In this document: positions 44,996 to 53,144 of the stretch, piece by piece | How positions within the stretch are numbered: the first letter of the stretch is position 1 | How the letters are laid out: every line of letters starts with the position of its first letter | Assembly: GCA_048380335.1 (NCBI GenBank) | Contig: DBFCCI010000001.1 | Coordinates: forward strand, 38,572 to 102,571 | Reading direction: 5' to 3' | From: Lachnospira sp900551945 | GTDB taxonomy: Bacteria; Bacillota; Clostridia; Lachnospirales; Lachnospiraceae | DNA: 64,000 bases | Translations under genes and position numbers: made by a program | The notes under the pieces: model-generated | What the model was told of the DNA's origin: nothing | Database searches by the model: none | What the model saw: only the letters and a program-made list of their open reading frames with translations

Positions 44996-46894
44996 TTATT
45001 CCAATGGCTCTATTATCATATTTTTTCTAAATTCTTCTCTATCAAGGAATGGAGCTAAGTCTTCAAGTGGTGGTGATACAAGTGTACCGTCTTCTAATCT
45101 CTTTGTTGATGACTTTGGCTCAAAGTTTTGCTGTGTTGATACAAATATTTCACACATTACAGGCCCGTCCATTGCAAGTGCCTTGTCAAGTGTTTCTGAC
45201 AAATGTTCATTGCCATCACAACTTAAATAAGGATATCCATAAGCTGGTGCAAGCTTTGACATATCTGGGAAGCTCAAATCTCCACTTTCAGGGCCAATAC
45301 CAACAAAATTCTTATTAAAAAGATTAGTCTGAGTCTGTCTGATTGAATGATAGCCTTGATTATTAATTAAGAATATCTTAATTGGCATTTTGTGATGTAT
45401 AATTGTCTGAAGCTCCTGCAAATTCATCTGGATACTTCCATCACCAGTTACAAGAATTATATCCTTTACTGTATCATCGCCAAGACTCTTTCCATACAAC
45501 GCCTTATTACCATGCTCGGCAACTGCCACACCTATTGCTGCTGGCAAATCATAACCCATTGAAGCTATTGCTGAGTTAATAATAAATCTTTGGTCTTTTT
45601 TAATAACATAAGCATGACTGCCTACAACACAAGCAGAACCATTTCCTACCACTGTAACCTGACCTTCATCAAGTCTATTACTTAATTCCTTTATAAAAGC
45701 ATATACATTAGTGTGATTCTTATCTTCATAATGCTTAGGTAAAACAACCGGATAATCCTTTTTCCAGTTCTGACATCTTTCAATCCAGCCATTTCCTGTA
45801 AATAACTTGCCATCTGTAAGTTTAAGACTTTCAGCTACTTCGTTATCATTTGAAAGTGCAGTAAGACGAGCTGCCATTTTTTCTAAAAGCTCTTTAGCAT
45901 CACCCCATACAGGCATATCAACGTGAAGTGTTGGCTTTTTCATTTCATCTTCACATACATCATTCATTATAACATAAGCTTCTCTAGCCCATGTCTTCCA
46001 GTTATAACCTACCTGTCTTATACTCAATCTGTTACCTACCGCAAATACAAGGTCTGAATTTTGAACTGCAAAGTTACCTGCTCTGTCACCCATAATTCCA
46101 CCTCGTCCAACGTAAAGTGGATGTTCATCGTAAATAGCATCAATACTATCCCAACCCGTAGCTACAGGAATATTAAGTAAATCTACCACCTTTTTAAAGC
46201 TTTCATATCCGCCAGAAATACGAATACCATTTCCTGCATAGAATACCGGTCTTTTTGCCACTTTAATCTTAGCTATTATTGCATCTACCTGTTCATCAGT
46301 AATATGTGGAACTTGTTCTTCTGTGTATTCCTTTGGGTCAAAGCCATATAAATTCTCTGCATCAACGTAAGCACCTTGAAAATTAACGGGAATATCTATC
46401 CAACAAGGTCCTGGCCTTCCTGTTGTCGCTATGTATAATGCTTTTTCAAGGCAATATCTTATCTTGTTAGGGTCAGTAACCATTTCGGCGTACTTTGTCA
46501 TTGCTTTAGCTGACTTTGTAACATCGAACTCCTGGTCACCCATTGCTCTTATGTTAAGACCTGTGCTTCTTGCTGTTGTGTCGAAACGAACCTGTCCCGA
46601 TATTACAAGCATTGGTATAGAGTCAAGATAACCTCCTACTACACCCGTCATTGCATTAGTTCCACCAGGCCCTGTTGTTACACAAAGAGCAGCAATCTTG
46701 TTGTGTATTCTTGCGTAGCCTTCAGCAGCTATCGCACATGCCTGCTCATGGTGATTGTATACACAAGTAAGACCTTTTTGATGACCTAGGCTGTCATTAA
46801 GGTGCATAGCTCCTCCTCCAGTTACTGTAAATGCGTGTGTAATACCATTGTCTACAAGAAACTGTGATACATAATCTGATACTTTAATCTTCAT
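44996..46894 (-). CDS. ThDP-dependent acetolactate-synthase-like enzyme (YerE-like)
   Basis: A 632-residue enzyme of the pyruvate-oxidase/acetolactate-synthase fold: GGGAMHLNDSL, the ThDP-activating Glu in NHHEQACAIAAEGYAR (near 49), TTGPGGTNAMTGVVGGYLDSIPMLVISGQV and the cofactor block GDGSIQMNLQELQTIIHHKMPIKIFLINNQGYHSI (from near 484). By context beside RfbF, RfbG and RfbH it is probably a carboligase that adds a two-carbon unit from pyruvate to a CDP-ketosugar, as YerE does in yersiniose synthesis (established pathway; assignment here inferred). Plain acetolactate synthase is less likely, with no ilv genes near. The start at 46894 follows GGAAAGGAG. Confidence 0.82.
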   Translation of the reverse strand: MKIKVSDYVSQFLVDNGITHAFTVTGGGAMHLNDSLGHQKGLTCVYNHHEQACAIAAEGYARIHNKIAALCVTTGPGGTNAMTGVVGGYLDSIPMLVISGQVRFDTTARSTGLNIRAMGDQEFDVTKSAKAMTKYAEMVTDPNKIRYCLEKALYIATTGRPGPCWIDIPVNFQGAYVDAENLYGFDPKEYTEEQVPHITDEQVDAIIAKIKVAKRPVFYAGNGIRISGGYESFKKVVDLLNIPVATGWDSIDAIYDEHPLYVGRGGIMGDRAGNFAVQNSDLVFAVGNRLSIRQVGYNWKTWAREAYVIMNDVCEDEMKKPTLHVDMPVWGDAKELLEKMAARLTALSNDNEVAESLKLTDGKLFTGNGWIERCQNWKKDYPVVLPKHYEDKNHTNVYAFIKELSNRLDEGQVTVVGNGSACVVGSHAYVIKKDQRFIINSAIASMGYDLPAAIGVAVAEHGNKALYGKSLGDDTVKDIILVTGDGSIQMNLQELQTIIHHKMPIKIFLINNQGYHSIRQTQTNLFNKNFVGIGPESGDLSFPDMSKLAPAYGYPYLSCDGNEHLSETLDKALAMDGPVMCEIFVSTQQNFEPKSSTKRLEDGTLVSPPLEDLAPFLDREEFRKNMIIEPLE

Positions 46895-46922
46895 AAAATT
46901 ACTCCTTTCCAAAAACTTTTAT

Positions 46923-46973
46923 GGGGCTGTAGCATTGGATAAATTATAAATTTCTCCTTAGTGCAACCGCCCC
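46923..46973. terminator. GGGGCTGT-type hairpin between gtrA-like and ThDP genes
   Basis: GGGGCTGTAGCATTGGATAAATT pairs with AATTTCTCCTTAGTGCAACCGCCCC, with a few mismatches. It lies in the leader of the ThDP gene and may modulate read-through inside the operon. It shares the end motif with the hairpins at 9776 and 13789. Confidence 0.5.
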
Positions 46974-46994
46974 AACATTTATGTGTTATTTAAT

Positions 46995-47504
46995 TTATTT
47001 TTGTCTGTATGCCCAGAACTTATTAATTATAAAATTAAGTGGTATTGATACTACCATGTTAAGAAACCAACCCATATTACTTGAAAATGTAGCCTTATCT
47101 CCAAGAAAGCCTATATGGATACTAGCGAAAAATTCGATAATTGGTCCACAATACTGTGCTATATCTATTACATTTACCCAAAGGAATAAAAGTACATTAC
47201 TTAAAAATAGTCCTGTAAAAGCATAAGCTGTATATGTCTTAAGAAGAGTCTTCCACCATACTCTGTGTTCGGCATTTTTATCTTCTTTAAATACAAACAT
47301 ATTCTGAAGCATAAATGCCCAAAATACACTAATAACCCAGCTTACAACACTTGCAAGAAACCATATTCCCGGGAAAAGTACTTGATTAAAAAGAAAATAA
47401 ATTCCTCCAGATACTATTGTATTTGACACTCCGACAAGCCCAAACTTTATAAACTGTATAAATATGCTTTTAAGACTTTCTTTTTGCTTTTCTTCGTTAT
47501 TCAT
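46995..47504 (-). CDS. GtrA-family membrane protein
   Basis: A 169-residue protein with four membrane helices. FIKFGLVGVSNTIVSGGIYFLFNQ and SWVISVFWAFMLQNMFVFK are the GtrA signature regions and NFIINKFWAYRQK is the closing block. GtrA-type proteins are thought to help flip polyprenyl-phosphate sugars. It lies between rfbH and the ThDP gene. A 30-base gap separates it from rfbH. GAGG precedes the ATG. Confidence 0.88.
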   Translation of the reverse strand: MNNEEKQKESLKSIFIQFIKFGLVGVSNTIVSGGIYFLFNQVLFPGIWFLASVVSWVISVFWAFMLQNMFVFKEDKNAEHRVWWKTLLKTYTAYAFTGLFLSNVLLFLWVNVIDIAQYCGPIIEFFASIHIGFLGDKATFSSNMGWFLNMVVSIPLNFIINKFWAYRQK

Positions 47505-47533
47505 ATTAACCTCATTTGCAGATAAATTATAAA

Positions 47534-48871
47534 TTACTGATTAACAGCTTCAATAATTGTCTTAGCCATGTAATCAATCATTTCATCTGTCATTCCTGGA
47601 TATACACCTACCCAGAATGTATCCTTCATAATTCTATCTGTATTTTCAAGTCCACCTACTACTCTGTAGCCTTCACCTGTAGCTCTCATTTCATCAAAAC
47701 ATGGGTGCTTTATTAAGTTACCTGCGAAAAGGTTTCTTGTCTGTACTCCATGACCTTCTACATATTCTACTACTTTATTTCTGTCAAGCCTCTCCTTAAC
47801 TGTTATAAGGAAACCAAACCAGCTTGGGCGTGAGTTTTCACATGGTACTGGTAAGATAATCTTATCTTCAACTACTTCAAGAGCTTTTCTTAATCTGTCA
47901 AAGTTATGTCTTCTTCTTTCAACGAATGAAGGGAACTTCTCTAACTGTGCAACACCAATAGCTGCCTGCATATCTGTAGCCTTTAAGTTATATCCAAAGT
48001 GTGAGTACACATACTTGTGGTCATAGCCTAATGGAAGTTCACCATATTGCTTGTCAAATCTATGACCGCAAAGGTTATCCTTTCCTGATGGACAGATACA
48101 ATCACGTCCCCAATCTCTAAATGAACGAATACATTTGTTAAGAAGTGGGTTATTTGTGTATACTGCTCCACCTTCACCCATTGTCATATGATGTGGTGGG
48201 TAAAAGCTTGATGTACCTATATCACCAACTGTTCCTGTGAACTTTTCTTCTCCGTTGAATGTATACTTAGAACCAAGAGCATCACAGTTATCTTCAACTA
48301 ACCAAAGATTGTGTTTGTCACAAAATTCCTTAACGGCTGTAAGGTCAAATGGATTACCGAGTGTATGAGCTATCATTACTGCCTTAGTCTTATCTGATAA
48401 TGCTTCTTCAAGCTTAGTTACATCAATATTGTACTGTGGAATTGTAACGTCAACAAATACTGGTACTGCACCATACTGTATTGCTGGAGTAATTGTTGTT
48501 GGGAAACCTGCGGCAACTGTGATTACTTCATCACCTCTCTTAACTCTTCTTTCTCCAAGAAGTGGTGATGTAAGTGCCATAAATGCGTTTAAGTTAGCTG
48601 ATGAACCTGAATTTACTACTGACACATACTTGACATTTAAGTATTCGCCAAACTTCTTTTCAAATTCATCTGTGTAATGACCTGCTGTAAGCCAAAACTC
48701 AAGTGCTGAATTAACAAGGTTCTTCATTTCTGCACTGTCATACACTCGACTTGCATAAGAAATTCTGTCGCCCTCCTTATATTGCTTCTGATTGTGATAC
48801 TTCTTGCAATATTCATCAACAATACCAAGTATCTCTTCTCTTGCTTCTAATTCACTCTTATTATCAAACAT
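47534..48871 (-). CDS. rfbH: CDP-4-keto-6-deoxyglucose 3-dehydrase (E1)
   Basis: PMP- and iron-sulfur-dependent enzyme that removes the 3-hydroxyl of CDP-4-keto-6-deoxyglucose. The 445-residue protein has the DegT/aminotransferase fold, but the usual Schiff-base Lys is replaced by His in SFYPPHHMTMGEGGAV (near 225), the hallmark of E1. The cluster ligands C-I-C and the next Cys in RDCICPSGKDNLCGHRFD follow. The start MFDNKSE at 48871 has AAAGGA upstream; a TTG seven codons earlier contains that site. The usual partner reductase (E3) is not in the window. Confidence 0.94.
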   Translation of the reverse strand: MFDNKSELEAREEILGIVDEYCKKYHNQKQYKEGDRISYASRVYDSAEMKNLVNSALEFWLTAGHYTDEFEKKFGEYLNVKYVSVVNSGSSANLNAFMALTSPLLGERRVKRGDEVITVAAGFPTTITPAIQYGAVPVFVDVTIPQYNIDVTKLEEALSDKTKAVMIAHTLGNPFDLTAVKEFCDKHNLWLVEDNCDALGSKYTFNGEEKFTGTVGDIGTSSFYPPHHMTMGEGGAVYTNNPLLNKCIRSFRDWGRDCICPSGKDNLCGHRFDKQYGELPLGYDHKYVYSHFGYNLKATDMQAAIGVAQLEKFPSFVERRRHNFDRLRKALEVVEDKIILPVPCENSRPSWFGFLITVKERLDRNKVVEYVEGHGVQTRNLFAGNLIKHPCFDEMRATGEGYRVVGGLENTDRIMKDTFWVGVYPGMTDEMIDYMAKTIIEAVNQ

Positions 48872-49019
48872 CTGTGATAATCCTTTCTTCAAATATAATT
48901 TATAGTTATAATGTCACATTTAACATTAAGCTTATTGTTAGGCAATCATTATTTATATCAATGCACTTTCTATTTTGTATTTGATTCTTATACATCAAAC
49001 ACATATTTTTTATTATTAA

Positions 49020-50069
49020 TTACATTTCAAAAAACTCTGCTATCTCATCGTCCATCGTCTTTACAACGTCACCACCAGCAGCATATACCTTAGCCCACTC
49101 TACTGACTTTGTAATCGCCATGTCAAAATTCCAACGTGGTTTCCAGTTAAATACACTCTTTAACTTAGAACAATCTAACTTAAGGAAATTAGCTTCGTGA
49201 GGGCCACCATCATACTTATTAATCCACTTAAGTCCCTCTCCCCACTTATTGCAAAATGTATCAACTAAGTTGCCTGTTGTGATACAGTCACTCTCGTCTG
49301 GGCCAACATTATAAAAGCCTGCATAACTCTTATCTTCATACTGCTTCATAGCTATTAAAAGATATGCTGCAAGTGGCTCTAATACATGCTGATATGGTCT
49401 TGTTGAATGTGGATTACGCACAATTATATCTTCTTTTTTAATTGCCGCTCTTATACAATCTGGTACAATTCTATCATTAGCAAAGTCGCCACCACCTATT
49501 ACATTACCAGCTCTTGCTGTTGATACTGCTAAGTTCATATCATTAAAAAATGAATTAATATAACTGTGTGTTACAAGTTCTGAACATGACTTACTGTTAG
49601 AATATGGGTCATAACCATCTAATGGTTCATTTTCTCTATATCCCCATTCCCATTCATTATTCTTATACACCTTGTCCGTAGTTACATTAAGAAATGACTT
49701 AACACAAGGATTTAAACGAACACATTCACAAATATTAACTGTTCCCATAACATTTGTTTCATAAGTATATACAGGGTCTTTGTAAGAATCTCTTACGATA
49801 GGCTGTGCTGCAAGGTGAAGTACTATTTCTGGCTGTGCCTCTTTAAATACTTCCTTAAGATGTGCTAAATCTCTTATATCACCTATTACAGAATTAATCT
49901 TATCTTCTACCTGTGCCATTTCAAAAAGGTTAGGACTAGTTGGTGCTTCAAGAGAATATCCTGTAACTTGCGCCCCTGCATTGACAAGTATTCTTGTAAG
50001 CCAAGTTCCCTTAAAGCCTGTATGTCCTGTTATAAGAACTTTCTTTCCTTTATAAAAACTTAAGTCCAT
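49020..50069 (-). CDS. rfbG: CDP-glucose 4,6-dehydratase
   Basis: Forms CDP-4-keto-6-deoxyglucose from CDP-glucose with bound NAD. The 349-residue protein has GHTGFKGTWLTRILVNAGAQVTGYSLEAPTSPNLFE, the LAAQPIVRDSYKDPVYTYETNVMGT block, YDPYSNSKSCSELVTHSYI (YxxxK) and TARAGNVIGGGDFANDRIVPDCIRA, all typical of RfbG. It sits between rfbF (27 bases) and rfbH (148 bases). The ATG follows GGAG at eleven bases. Confidence 0.96.
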   Translation of the reverse strand: MDLSFYKGKKVLITGHTGFKGTWLTRILVNAGAQVTGYSLEAPTSPNLFEMAQVEDKINSVIGDIRDLAHLKEVFKEAQPEIVLHLAAQPIVRDSYKDPVYTYETNVMGTVNICECVRLNPCVKSFLNVTTDKVYKNNEWEWGYRENEPLDGYDPYSNSKSCSELVTHSYINSFFNDMNLAVSTARAGNVIGGGDFANDRIVPDCIRAAIKKEDIIVRNPHSTRPYQHVLEPLAAYLLIAMKQYEDKSYAGFYNVGPDESDCITTGNLVDTFCNKWGEGLKWINKYDGGPHEANFLKLDCSKLKSVFNWKPRWNFDMAITKSVEWAKVYAAGGDVVKTMDDEIAEFFEM

Positions 50070-50096
50070 TAATAATAATTCTCCATTCCTTTAATA

Positions 50097-50873
50097 TTAG
50101 TCCCAAGATTTCCAAGGAGCTTTTCCAGACTGCCATAATGCTTCAAGCTGTTCCATCTCTCTTTTTGTATCCATGCACTGCCAGTAACCGTTGTGTTTAT
50201 ACGCCTTTAGTTCTCCAAGACTTGCACACTTTTCAAGAGGTTCTTTTTCAAATACTGTTGCATCTCCAGCTATAAAATCAAATATCTTTGGTTCTAATAC
50301 CATATAACCTGCATTTATTCTACTTCCATCTGAGTCATTCTTTTCTCTAAATGAACGTATTGTGTCATTATCGTCTATATCAAGTACACCAAATCTTTGT
50401 CCTACACTTACTGATGTCATTGTTGCTATCTTGCCATGCTTCTTATGAAAATCCACAAGGTCATTGATATTCACATCACACACGCCATCTCCGTATGTAA
50501 GCATAAATGTTTCATCACCAATATACTTTTGTATTCTCTTTACACGTCCGCCTGTCATTGTATTAAGTCCCGTATCGACAAGAGTTACTTTCCAAGGCTC
50601 TGAAAAGTTATTATGTACTGTCATCTGTCCACCATTTGCAAAATCAAATGTAACATCTGAATTATGAAGCGCATAATCTGCGAACCATTCCTTAATAACA
50701 TACTGCTTATACCCACAGCAGATAATAAAATCATTGTATCCATAATTAGAATACTCTTTCATAATGTGCCAAAGAATAGGCTTTCCACCAATCTCTATCA
50801 TTGGCTTTGGTTTCAAATGGCTTTCTTCACTAATTCGTGTTCCAAATCCACCTGCAAGTAATACTACCTTCAT
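50097..50873 (-). CDS. rfbF: Glucose-1-phosphate cytidylyltransferase
   Basis: Makes CDP-glucose from CTP and glucose-1-phosphate. The 258-residue enzyme has KVVLLAGGFGTRISEESHLKPKPMIEIGGKPILWHIMK, then GGRVKRIQKYI and TYGDGVCDVNI, as in RfbF. It is the first committed step of the CDP-sugar genes and the first gene of that sub-operon. The start at 50873 has GAGGAG four bases upstream; four codons further upstream would overlap it. A candidate promoter lies 90 bases away. Confidence 0.96.
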   Translation of the reverse strand: MKVVLLAGGFGTRISEESHLKPKPMIEIGGKPILWHIMKEYSNYGYNDFIICCGYKQYVIKEWFADYALHNSDVTFDFANGGQMTVHNNFSEPWKVTLVDTGLNTMTGGRVKRIQKYIGDETFMLTYGDGVCDVNINDLVDFHKKHGKIATMTSVSVGQRFGVLDIDDNDTIRSFREKNDSDGSRINAGYMVLEPKIFDFIAGDATVFEKEPLEKCASLGELKAYKHNGYWQCMDTKREMEQLEALWQSGKAPWKSWD

Positions 50874-50962
50874 TTTACTCCTCATTTCTGTGCAATACTC
50901 TGCACTTTTTGCTTTTATGCAATAAATGCTCTTATATATTTTAAAAACAACCTAATCTTAAT

Positions 50963-50991
50963 ATTATCATTGTGTCAGAGCAGAAAATCAA
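50963..50991 (-). promoter_or_regulatory. Candidate sigma-A promoter of the rfbF-G-H run
   Basis: On the minus strand, TTGATT (50986-50991), a 17-base spacer and GATAAT (50963-50968). One mismatch in each box relative to consensus is acceptable; there is no experimental support. A small GTGCA/TGCAC dyad lies near 50893-50908 in the leader. Confidence 0.45.
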
Positions 50992-51083
50992 CAAGCATAT
51001 TTAATTAAATATACCATAAATATAATATATTTGCAATATCAGTATAATCTTGAGCTTAAGAAATCTATTAAAATACAAATATC

Positions 51084-53033
51084 TTAATGTAATGCTGTAC
51101 CATTCTTTTCATCAACAATTGTATCTGTATCAGCTTGAGTTGCTGTAGTTGCTGAACTTGTAGTAACCTGTGTTGCTTTTAATGTTTCTTCGGAAGTTGT
51201 GTTTTCAGCTGTTGTTGCTTGTGTAGCTTTTGTTGATATTGTTGCTTCTGTAGTAGCTTGTGTTGCTTGTGTTGTTGCCTCTGTAGTAGCTTGTGTTGTT
51301 ACTTGTGTAGTTGCTTGTGTTGCTTTTTCTGTTGTTGCTTCTGTAGTAGCTTGTGTTTGTGTAGCAGTAGTTTTTGTTTGTGCCTGTGTAGTTGCTACTG
51401 TACTACTATTAGCTTTAGTTGCTGTAGTTTGTTTTTCTGTTGTTTCTTCCTGTGTAGTAGCTTGTGTTGTGCTTTCTGTCTTTTTAGCTGTTGTTGTTTG
51501 TTGTGTCTTTTTCTCTGTTGCAGTTTCTTTTTGTGTTGTTTGTTCTTGTGTTGTTGTTTCTTGTTTTTTAGTAGAATTTTTTGTTTCTGCTATTGTTCCT
51601 GAATTATTTGCTGAACTTGACTTTTTGAAAGCACCACTTGTTAATAATATAACAATAAATATAACTACTGCAACTGATGGAATTGCAATACTTAATATCT
51701 TTAACAACTTATTATTTTTATTGTCATTCTTATTTGAAGACTTATTTGAATTAACTTTGTTGCTTGATTTTTCATCGCTTATATCTTCTATTTCATCATC
51801 GTCATATTCATCATCATCGTCTGCTAAATCATCAAGACCAAATAAACCTATAACGCCTTTCTTCTTGTTATTATCTTCTTTTTCTTCATCATTAACTTCT
51901 TCGTCTTCATCGTCATCAATATAATCAGCTTCTACTTTACTAACTTTGATGTCTTGACCTTTCTTTGAAGTATCAGAATACACTGTATCATTATCACTTT
52001 TTTCACTTGACTTTTCTAATGAATTTACATTGTCACTCTCATTATCTTTAACTGATAAATCATTTTTATCAATACTATCTTTATCACTGTCTAATGAACT
52101 AAGAGCCTTGTCATAATTAACTTCAAATTCGCCTTTATTATCATTATCTGATGTAATATTTTCACTAACAATATTGTTATTAAGACTATTATTAATACGT
52201 TTCTTATTGATATTAACTAAAGTAGCACCTAAACTGTCTGGCTCCTTGCTATAATCAACGCCATTTTCATTTATCTCTGACCTTATAGCATTAACTGCTG
52301 ATACAATGTCTCTATATCCTTCAGTTTCTGACTTAACTTCATCTTCTGTATCACTTACAATTGCTGCAACTGCTGCCTTAATAGCTGCAATATCTTCACT
52401 ATCTTCTTCCTCTTGTAAATTGTTATCTTCTTGTGATACAAGTTCAATCTCTTGATTGCCATTTACATTTCCTAATACAATATCCTTAAGAGCTGACAAT
52501 TCACTTGTTATAAACACTTTATCAATCTCAAGAAGCTCTTGAATTTCATCAACTGTAAATCCTTCATAACAAAACATTTCAAAAAGAATTATCTGCCCCT
52601 TTGTCAACTTCTTAAAGAAGTCTTTAGCAAACATATATCTTTGTGGATTAGCAAGTGCGTCATTATAATCACCTATTTTTGACTTAAACTCCTCGTCTTC
52701 ATCTATATGTGAATATGGATAATCTATATTGCCTGAATTATATGTTATAATCTGTCCATTTTCTTTAGTTAATATTTCATACAAAGTAACAGTAGAAAAT
52801 CCTGCAATCCAAAGATGTATGTCATCGTTAGTATCAATTTCATTAATCTGTTGTAACATTCTTACAAATAACTTTTTAACCTTTTTCTTGCTCTCTTCTG
52901 CTGACTCACACACTGGACGAACAAGATTATTCATTTCATCAAAAAGTAATTCACAAATTTCTTCGTAATTGCCACCTTTTCCAGCTTGCTCTCTTCGTAT
53001 AAGCTTAATTAATCTTTCTTCCTTATTAACCAT
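51084..53033 (-). CDS. Membrane-anchored protein with sigma-factor-like N-domain and Thr-rich exported tail
   Basis: About 649 residues in four parts. Residues 1-190 are a cytoplasmic helical domain; the segment around 144-186 (KLTKGQIILFEMFCYEGFTVDEIQELLEI..ITSELSALK) looks like sigma-70 region 4, but the recognition helix is acidic rather than Arg/Lys-rich. About 195-435 is an acidic, low-complexity linker. A single membrane helix sits near 440-467 (LSIAIPSVAVVIFIVILL). About 475-649 is an exported tail of Thr/Gln/Ala repeats (ATTEATTQ type). Its N-domain is clearly homologous to the protein at 55668-56456. The function is unknown; a sensing or anti-sigma-like role in wall polysaccharide control is speculation. 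Confidence 0.78.
   Translation of the reverse strand: MVNKEERLIKLIRREQAGKGGNYEEICELLFDEMNNLVRPVCESAEESKKKVKKLFVRMLQQINEIDTNDDIHLWIAGFSTVTLYEILTKENGQIITYNSGNIDYPYSHIDEDEEFKSKIGDYNDALANPQRYMFAKDFFKKLTKGQIILFEMFCYEGFTVDEIQELLEIDKVFITSELSALKDIVLGNVNGNQEIELVSQEDNNLQEEEDSEDIAAIKAAVAAIVSDTEDEVKSETEGYRDIVSAVNAIRSEINENGVDYSKEPDSLGATLVNINKKRINNSLNNNIVSENITSDNDNKGEFEVNYDKALSSLDSDKDSIDKNDLSVKDNESDNVNSLEKSSEKSDNDTVYSDTSKKGQDIKVSKVEADYIDDDEDEEVNDEEKEDNNKKKGVIGLFGLDDLADDDDEYDDDEIEDISDEKSSNKVNSNKSSNKNDNKNNKLLKILSIAIPSVAVVIFIVILLTSGAFKKSSSANNSGTIAETKNSTKKQETTTQEQTTQKETATEKKTQQTTTAKKTESTTQATTQEETTEKQTTATKANSSTVATTQAQTKTTATQTQATTEATTEKATQATTQVTTQATTEATTQATQATTEATISTKATQATTAENTTSEETLKATQVTTSSATTATQADTDTIVDEKNGTALH
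51111..51600 (-). repeat. Imperfect minisatellite coding the Thr-rich tail
   Basis: On the plus strand the DNA repeats variants of GTTGCTTCTGTAGTAGCTTGTGTT over nearly 500 bases, with units of mixed length (about 12-36 bases). It encodes the ATTQATTEATTQ-type tail of the 51084-53033 gene. Such tracts change length readily. Confidence 0.7.
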
Positions 53034-53144
53034 CAAAATGTAACCTCCATAATTAATTTAAACAACATAATTCAACTCACTTTATTTTTAAGTAAATTTT
53101 ATTTTAATATATAATTTCATTTATTTTTATATAAATAATATATA

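Noticed and set aside
44996..46894. Catabolic or biosynthetic acetolactate synthase
   Set aside because: No ilv or als genes are near, and the position between GtrA, RfbH and an SDR favours a sugar carboligase; the point remains inferred.
51199..51924. Plus-strand open frame rich in Val, Cys and Ser opposite the Thr-rich tail
   Set aside because: It is the antisense of a repetitive Thr/Gln-coding tract, has no ribosome site and has extreme composition.
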